Shown here: piece by piece, positions 6,784 through 9,284 of the stretch | Numbering within the stretch: the stretch's first letter is position 1 | Layout of the letters: the number at the start of each line of letters is the position of its first letter | Origin: Acidimicrobiia bacterium | Lineage (GTDB): Bacteria; Actinomycetota; Acidimicrobiia; Acidimicrobiales; SZUA-35 | DNA: 9,284 bases | Direction of reading: 5' to 3' | Assembly: GCA_029857855.1 (NCBI GenBank) | Contig: JAOUGG010000066.1 | Location: 1 to 9,284, forward strand | Position numbers and translations under genes: made by a program | Notes under the pieces: generated by a model | Seen by the model: the letters and a program-made list of their open reading frames with translations, nothing else | What the model was told of the DNA's origin: nothing | The model's database searches: none

Positions 6784-6952
6784 CGTATCCTTGTAGGCGT
6801 CCCCTGGCCGCGGCCGAGCGGGACACCGCCACGTCGGAGCCATAATCGGCGAAGAGGGGGAAGTTGTTGTTCGTTGGTCATGCCGAGTGCGGCGGTTCCG
6901 GCCCGTGCCGGGACAAGCCCGCCATCAAGCTACCGTCTCGTCGCCCCGACGT

Positions 6953-6979
6953 GACCGGGCGATCCTCCGGGCGCCGGTC
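6953..6979 (+). promoter_or_regulatory. GC-rich hairpin ahead of the phosphotransferase gene
   Basis: GACCGG (6953-6958) pairs with CCGGTC (6974-6979) and the stem continues through CG/CG past a bulged G, closing on a 10-base loop. It lies about 48 bases before the ATG at 7028, within the 263-base divergent gap 6765-7027. A second, smaller dyad (CCGGC 6898-6902 with GCCGG 6907-6911) lies further upstream. There is no T run, so it is not an intrinsic terminator. The gap holds no recognisable gene; CATAAT at 6841-6846 is a possible plus-strand -10 without a good -35. Confidence 0.3.
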
Positions 6980-7027
6980 CGGGCCGGGGCCGTGCGCCTC
7001 TGCCGTTGCGTACCGGGTTGGTAGCCC

Positions 7028-8104
7028 ATGACGATCGTCGATCTCCGGGCCGACGATCTCCTCCTTGCACTCCGCCAGGCCAGCGGTGAGACCGGCCTGA
7101 GCCTGCAGGCGGGACCACGACCCCTGAACGCTGACGGCACTGTCCAGTTCGTCCGACTCGGGCCGACCGGGAACGGGCCGGCCGCCCCTGCGGTCGTCCG
7201 GCTTTGCGATCGGTCCGACAACGCGACCCGTGAAGCGATCATCGCCAACCACCTGAACCGCGAGGGCTTCCCCACACCGCCGGTGCTGCTGACGGGGTCG
7301 CTGGGCGACGCCCTGGGTGGAGCGTGGCTGCTGATCGAGCTGGTGCCGGGGCCCCGCGTCCGGCTCGGCTCCAGCCGGCGCCCGCAGGAAGTCATCCGGT
7401 TGATCCGGTCCGTCCGGGCGCGGCCGGCACTGCTGGCCGACCTCACCGCACGGCTCCATAGGATCGACCCCGAACCGGCGCGTCGGGATCTGGCCCGGAC
7501 CGACTCCGGGTTCGACTGGCGGCAGTTCCTGTGGGATCGGGCGACCAGCGTGCGTGGGCCGGAGGCGGCCGAGGTCGTCGAATGGCTCGAGCTCAATGAG
7601 CCGACTCCCTCGCCTCTGGTGCTCTCTCATGGCGATCTCCATATCGACAATGTGGTCATCAGTGCAGACGGGCCCCAGATCATCGACTGGGGTATCGGGT
7701 GCCTGGCACCTCCGGCCAGAGACGTGGCCTGCACGATGTTCGCCTTGCTGACCACGGGATCCCGGCTCGCACCCGGACCGACCAGACCGGCCTTCGCCGC
7801 GCTGGGACGGCGATTGAGTGTCCAGTTCCTCGGCCGCTACCGGGCCGGGGCGCCCTTCGTCCTCTCCGATGACGAGCTGGAATGGCACCGTGTCCTCTAC
7901 TCGATGAACCGATTGTTCTGGGCGGCCCTCGACTGCGGCGCGCTCACGCCTGCCGATTCGGCCGAGCCTATGCCGGCGCGGGGCCGGGCCAACGAGATAC
8001 TGAGGGCGGAATTCCCGCTTCACACCCGCATCATCAGAGACATCACCGGCGTCGAGCTGCGCCGTGAGCCCTCGACCATGGACGGGAATCGATTCGCCCC
8101 GTAA
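7028..8104 (+). CDS. APH / choline kinase-fold phosphotransferase
   Basis: Predicted cytoplasmic ATP- or GTP-dependent kinase of the aminoglycoside phosphotransferase superfamily (PF01636); the acceptor is unknown and could be a sugar, choline-like compound, natural product or antibiotic. The 358-residue product has PAVVRLCD (54-61) at the nucleotide-binding strand, with Arg where the classic kinases have Lys, and the probable helix-C glutamate in REAIIANHL (68-76). ELVPG lies at the hinge (104-108). The Brenner motif LSHGDLHIDNVVI (199-211) supplies catalytic D203 and N208, and IIDWGIG (218-224) supplies the metal-binding D220, followed by APPARDVA. All core catalytic residues are thus present. 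A TAG immediately upstream in frame (7022-7024) makes the ATG at 7028 the first possible start; no Shine-Dalgarno is visible. It is divergent from the flippase and convergent with the GH9 gene, so it is probably monocistronic. An antibiotic-resistance label would be over-reading. Confidence 0.88.
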   Translation: MTIVDLRADDLLLALRQASGETGLSLQAGPRPLNADGTVQFVRLGPTGNGPAAPAVVRLCDRSDNATREAIIANHLNREGFPTPPVLLTGSLGDALGGAWLLIELVPGPRVRLGSSRRPQEVIRLIRSVRARPALLADLTARLHRIDPEPARRDLARTDSGFDWRQFLWDRATSVRGPEAAEVVEWLELNEPTPSPLVLSHGDLHIDNVVISADGPQIIDWGIGCLAPPARDVACTMFALLTTGSRLAPGPTRPAFAALGRRLSVQFLGRYRAGAPFVLSDDELEWHRVLYSMNRLFWAALDCGALTPADSAEPMPARGRANEILRAEFPLHTRIIRDITGVELRREPSTMDGNRFAP

Positions 8105-8145
8105 CGTCGACGTGCTTCATCGCAGGGTTCGGTGGCTCTACGGGT

Positions 8146-8164
8146 ACTGAGCAACGAACTCAGT
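8146..8164. terminator. Small hairpin between convergent genes
   Basis: ACTGAG (8146-8151) and CTCAGT (8159-8164) form a 6-bp stem with a 7-base loop in the 55-base gap between the phosphotransferase and GH9 stop codons, overlapping the GH9 TGA. It lacks a T run and is weak, so terminator function is uncertain; no better candidate is present in the gap. Confidence 0.25.
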
Positions 8165-9284
8165 CGCGAGGCGTCGTGGCGGCGAGGGTGGCGAACGCGA
8201 ACAACGCCTCGGCGTGGCTCTGGTGAACCGTGAACTCGTTGAACACGGCGACGTTCGAGACGTCGAACCACTGCCACATGTATGGCAGCGAGCGGGGGTC
8301 GGGATCGGCTCCGGCCGGGGTGAGGACGACGTCGGTCACCCAGTCGAGTTCGGTCGACCAGTCGAGATCGTGATTCCCGTACACCGGGGTGCCGGCCCAC
8401 AGCGGTAGTCCCCCGTGTTTGACGTCGTTGATCTGGGCGTGGCGGACGGGTTCGCGGCCGACTCCGGTGATCATGGATCGATTCCGCGGATTGGCCCCGA
8501 CGGCGACCGAGGCCGAGCGAACCGCCGCCTCGCGGTAGCGGGTCTCGCCGCTCAGCAGGTAGGCCCGGAGCAGGCCGGTGGTGTGAGGCGCTCCACCGCT
8601 CCCCAACCCCCAGATCAAGGGCACGTTCGGATTCCCGGTGGTCCAGCCGTAGCCGTTGGCCTCGGCAAAGTCGATGATGGCGTCGGCGGAGCGCAGGAAC
8701 CGGGCTGTCAGCTCCTCCCGAAGCGCCTCGTCGGTTGCCCTCGGATCCACCTGCAGGTAGAGCCATGCCGCATCGCACCGGGTGTGTTGGTGGCACGACA
8801 GGGCGGGGTCGTCATCATCCAGGTAGTCGGCCGTCTCGACGAACAGGTCGTGCCACCGACGCTCGCCGGTCGCCAGCAACAGGGCGGCCGAGGCGACGTG
8901 CCGTTGGTCGGCCACCCGCCGGGTCGCCTCCTCGACATCGGAGGGGTCCTCGATCCCGAGCGTCGACAACTCATCGAGCCCGGCCGACTCGGCCCACTCC
9001 ATGGCCGCCAGCGCCGAGGCCAGGTAACCATCGGCGCGGGCCGGGTCATAGGGGCGCAGCGCCACCGAGACCTCCGCCGCCACTCCGGCATAGAGGTAGG
9101 TGGAGAAGGCGTCGGGCCGGTAGGCGTAGACGGCCAGATCGTCGACCCATGACGTCGCGTTCTCCGGTGGATGCTCGGAGGCCTCCACGCCACCGCTGAC
9201 CGCACCGTCGTCCCGCTGCAACCGGCGATAGAAGTCGAGCGACCACAGGGCCTCGTCCAACAAATCCGGCACGGCGTCGCCGCA
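8160..9284 (-). CDS. Glycoside hydrolase family 9 protein, C-terminal part (runs off the right edge)
   Basis: Predicted beta-glucan-active hydrolase of the (alpha/alpha)6-barrel family GH9, which holds endoglucanases and some exo-acting beta-glucosidases/glucosaminidases. About 374 codons are visible and the frame stays open to the last base, so the N-terminus, including the usual catalytic DxGD motif, lies outside. A GTG at 9272 is inside the family motif AVPDLLDEALWSLDFYRRLQ and should not be taken as the start. Numbering from that GTG codon as 1, GH9 features are: QRDDGAVSGGV (19-29), Ala/Tyr-rich barrel helices, GLGSGGAPHTTGLLRAYLL (222-240), ANPRNRSMITGVGREPVRH (260-278) matching the GxNP...S-x-xTGxG signature, and VFNEFTVHQSHAEALFAFA (343-361) with E346 as likely catalytic acid. 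The usual HxR of the signature is shortened and reads HAQ here. The protein stops right after the catalytic domain, with no carbohydrate-binding module at the C-terminus. It is convergent with the phosphotransferase gene. Confidence 0.86.
   Translation of the reverse strand, partial: CGDAVPDLLDEALWSLDFYRRLQRDDGAVSGGVEASEHPPENATSWVDDLAVYAYRPDAFSTYLYAGVAAEVSVALRPYDPARADGYLASALAAMEWAESAGLDELSTLGIEDPSDVEEATRRVADQRHVASAALLLATGERRWHDLFVETADYLDDDDPALSCHQHTRCDAAWLYLQVDPRATDEALREELTARFLRSADAIIDFAEANGYGWTTGNPNVPLIWGLGSGGAPHTTGLLRAYLLSGETRYREAAVRSASVAVGANPRNRSMITGVGREPVRHAQINDVKHGGLPLWAGTPVYGNHDLDWSTELDWVTDVVLTPAGADPDPRSLPYMWQWFDVSNVAVFNEFTVHQSHAEALFAFATLAATTPRD

Noticed and set aside
6878..8023. A 381-codon minus-strand frame opposite the phosphotransferase
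   Set aside because: The plus-strand frame has complete kinase motifs; the antisense frame is low-complexity and Arg/Gly/Pro rich.
7028..8104. Antibiotic-resistance gene
   Set aside because: The APH fold is shared by many non-resistance kinases, and nothing in the sequence or context supports a drug substrate.

Overview
The window is high-GC DNA with GC-rich third codon positions, GTG starts, weak or absent Shine-Dalgarno sequences and TANNNT-type -10 boxes. This suggests an actinobacterium; a free-living Acidimicrobiia-like lineage is my guess from overall style, and nothing here fixes the taxonomy. No rRNA, tRNA, CRISPR array, transposase or phage gene is visible.

Layout, left to right. 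(1) 109-699, minus: a badly decayed LacI-family repressor with its DNA-binding start, about 130 internal residues and the reading frame damaged. (2) 715-2070, plus: an intact GH4 alpha-galactosidase (melA type), divergent from the repressor remnant and starting a few bases beyond it, probably as a leaderless message. (3) 2146-2186: a perfect 19-bp inverted repeat, a likely bidirectional terminator between convergent genes. (4) 2191-3960, minus: a membrane-anchored extracytoplasmic DUF1996 protein ending in three exact GHAAM repeats. (5) 4131-5192, minus: a membrane fatty acid hydroxylase/sterol desaturase-family enzyme with all three histidine boxes. (6) 5370-6764, minus: a Wzx-like polysaccharide flippase preceded by a possible 8-codon leader ORF. 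(7) 7028-8104, plus: an APH/choline kinase-fold phosphotransferase. (8) 8160-9284, minus: the C-terminal part of a divergent GH9 glycoside hydrolase that runs off the right edge.

The genes do not form one evident operon. The shared theme is loose: carbohydrate breakdown (GH4, GH9), cell-surface or envelope functions (flippase, desaturase, anchored DUF1996 protein) and a small-molecule kinase. I do not see a defence system or a clearly new multi-gene system. The points most worth following are the HX2M-repeat tail of the DUF1996 protein, the eroded repressor beside an intact melA, the altered substrate motif in the GH9 protein, and the leader ORF overlapping the flippase start.
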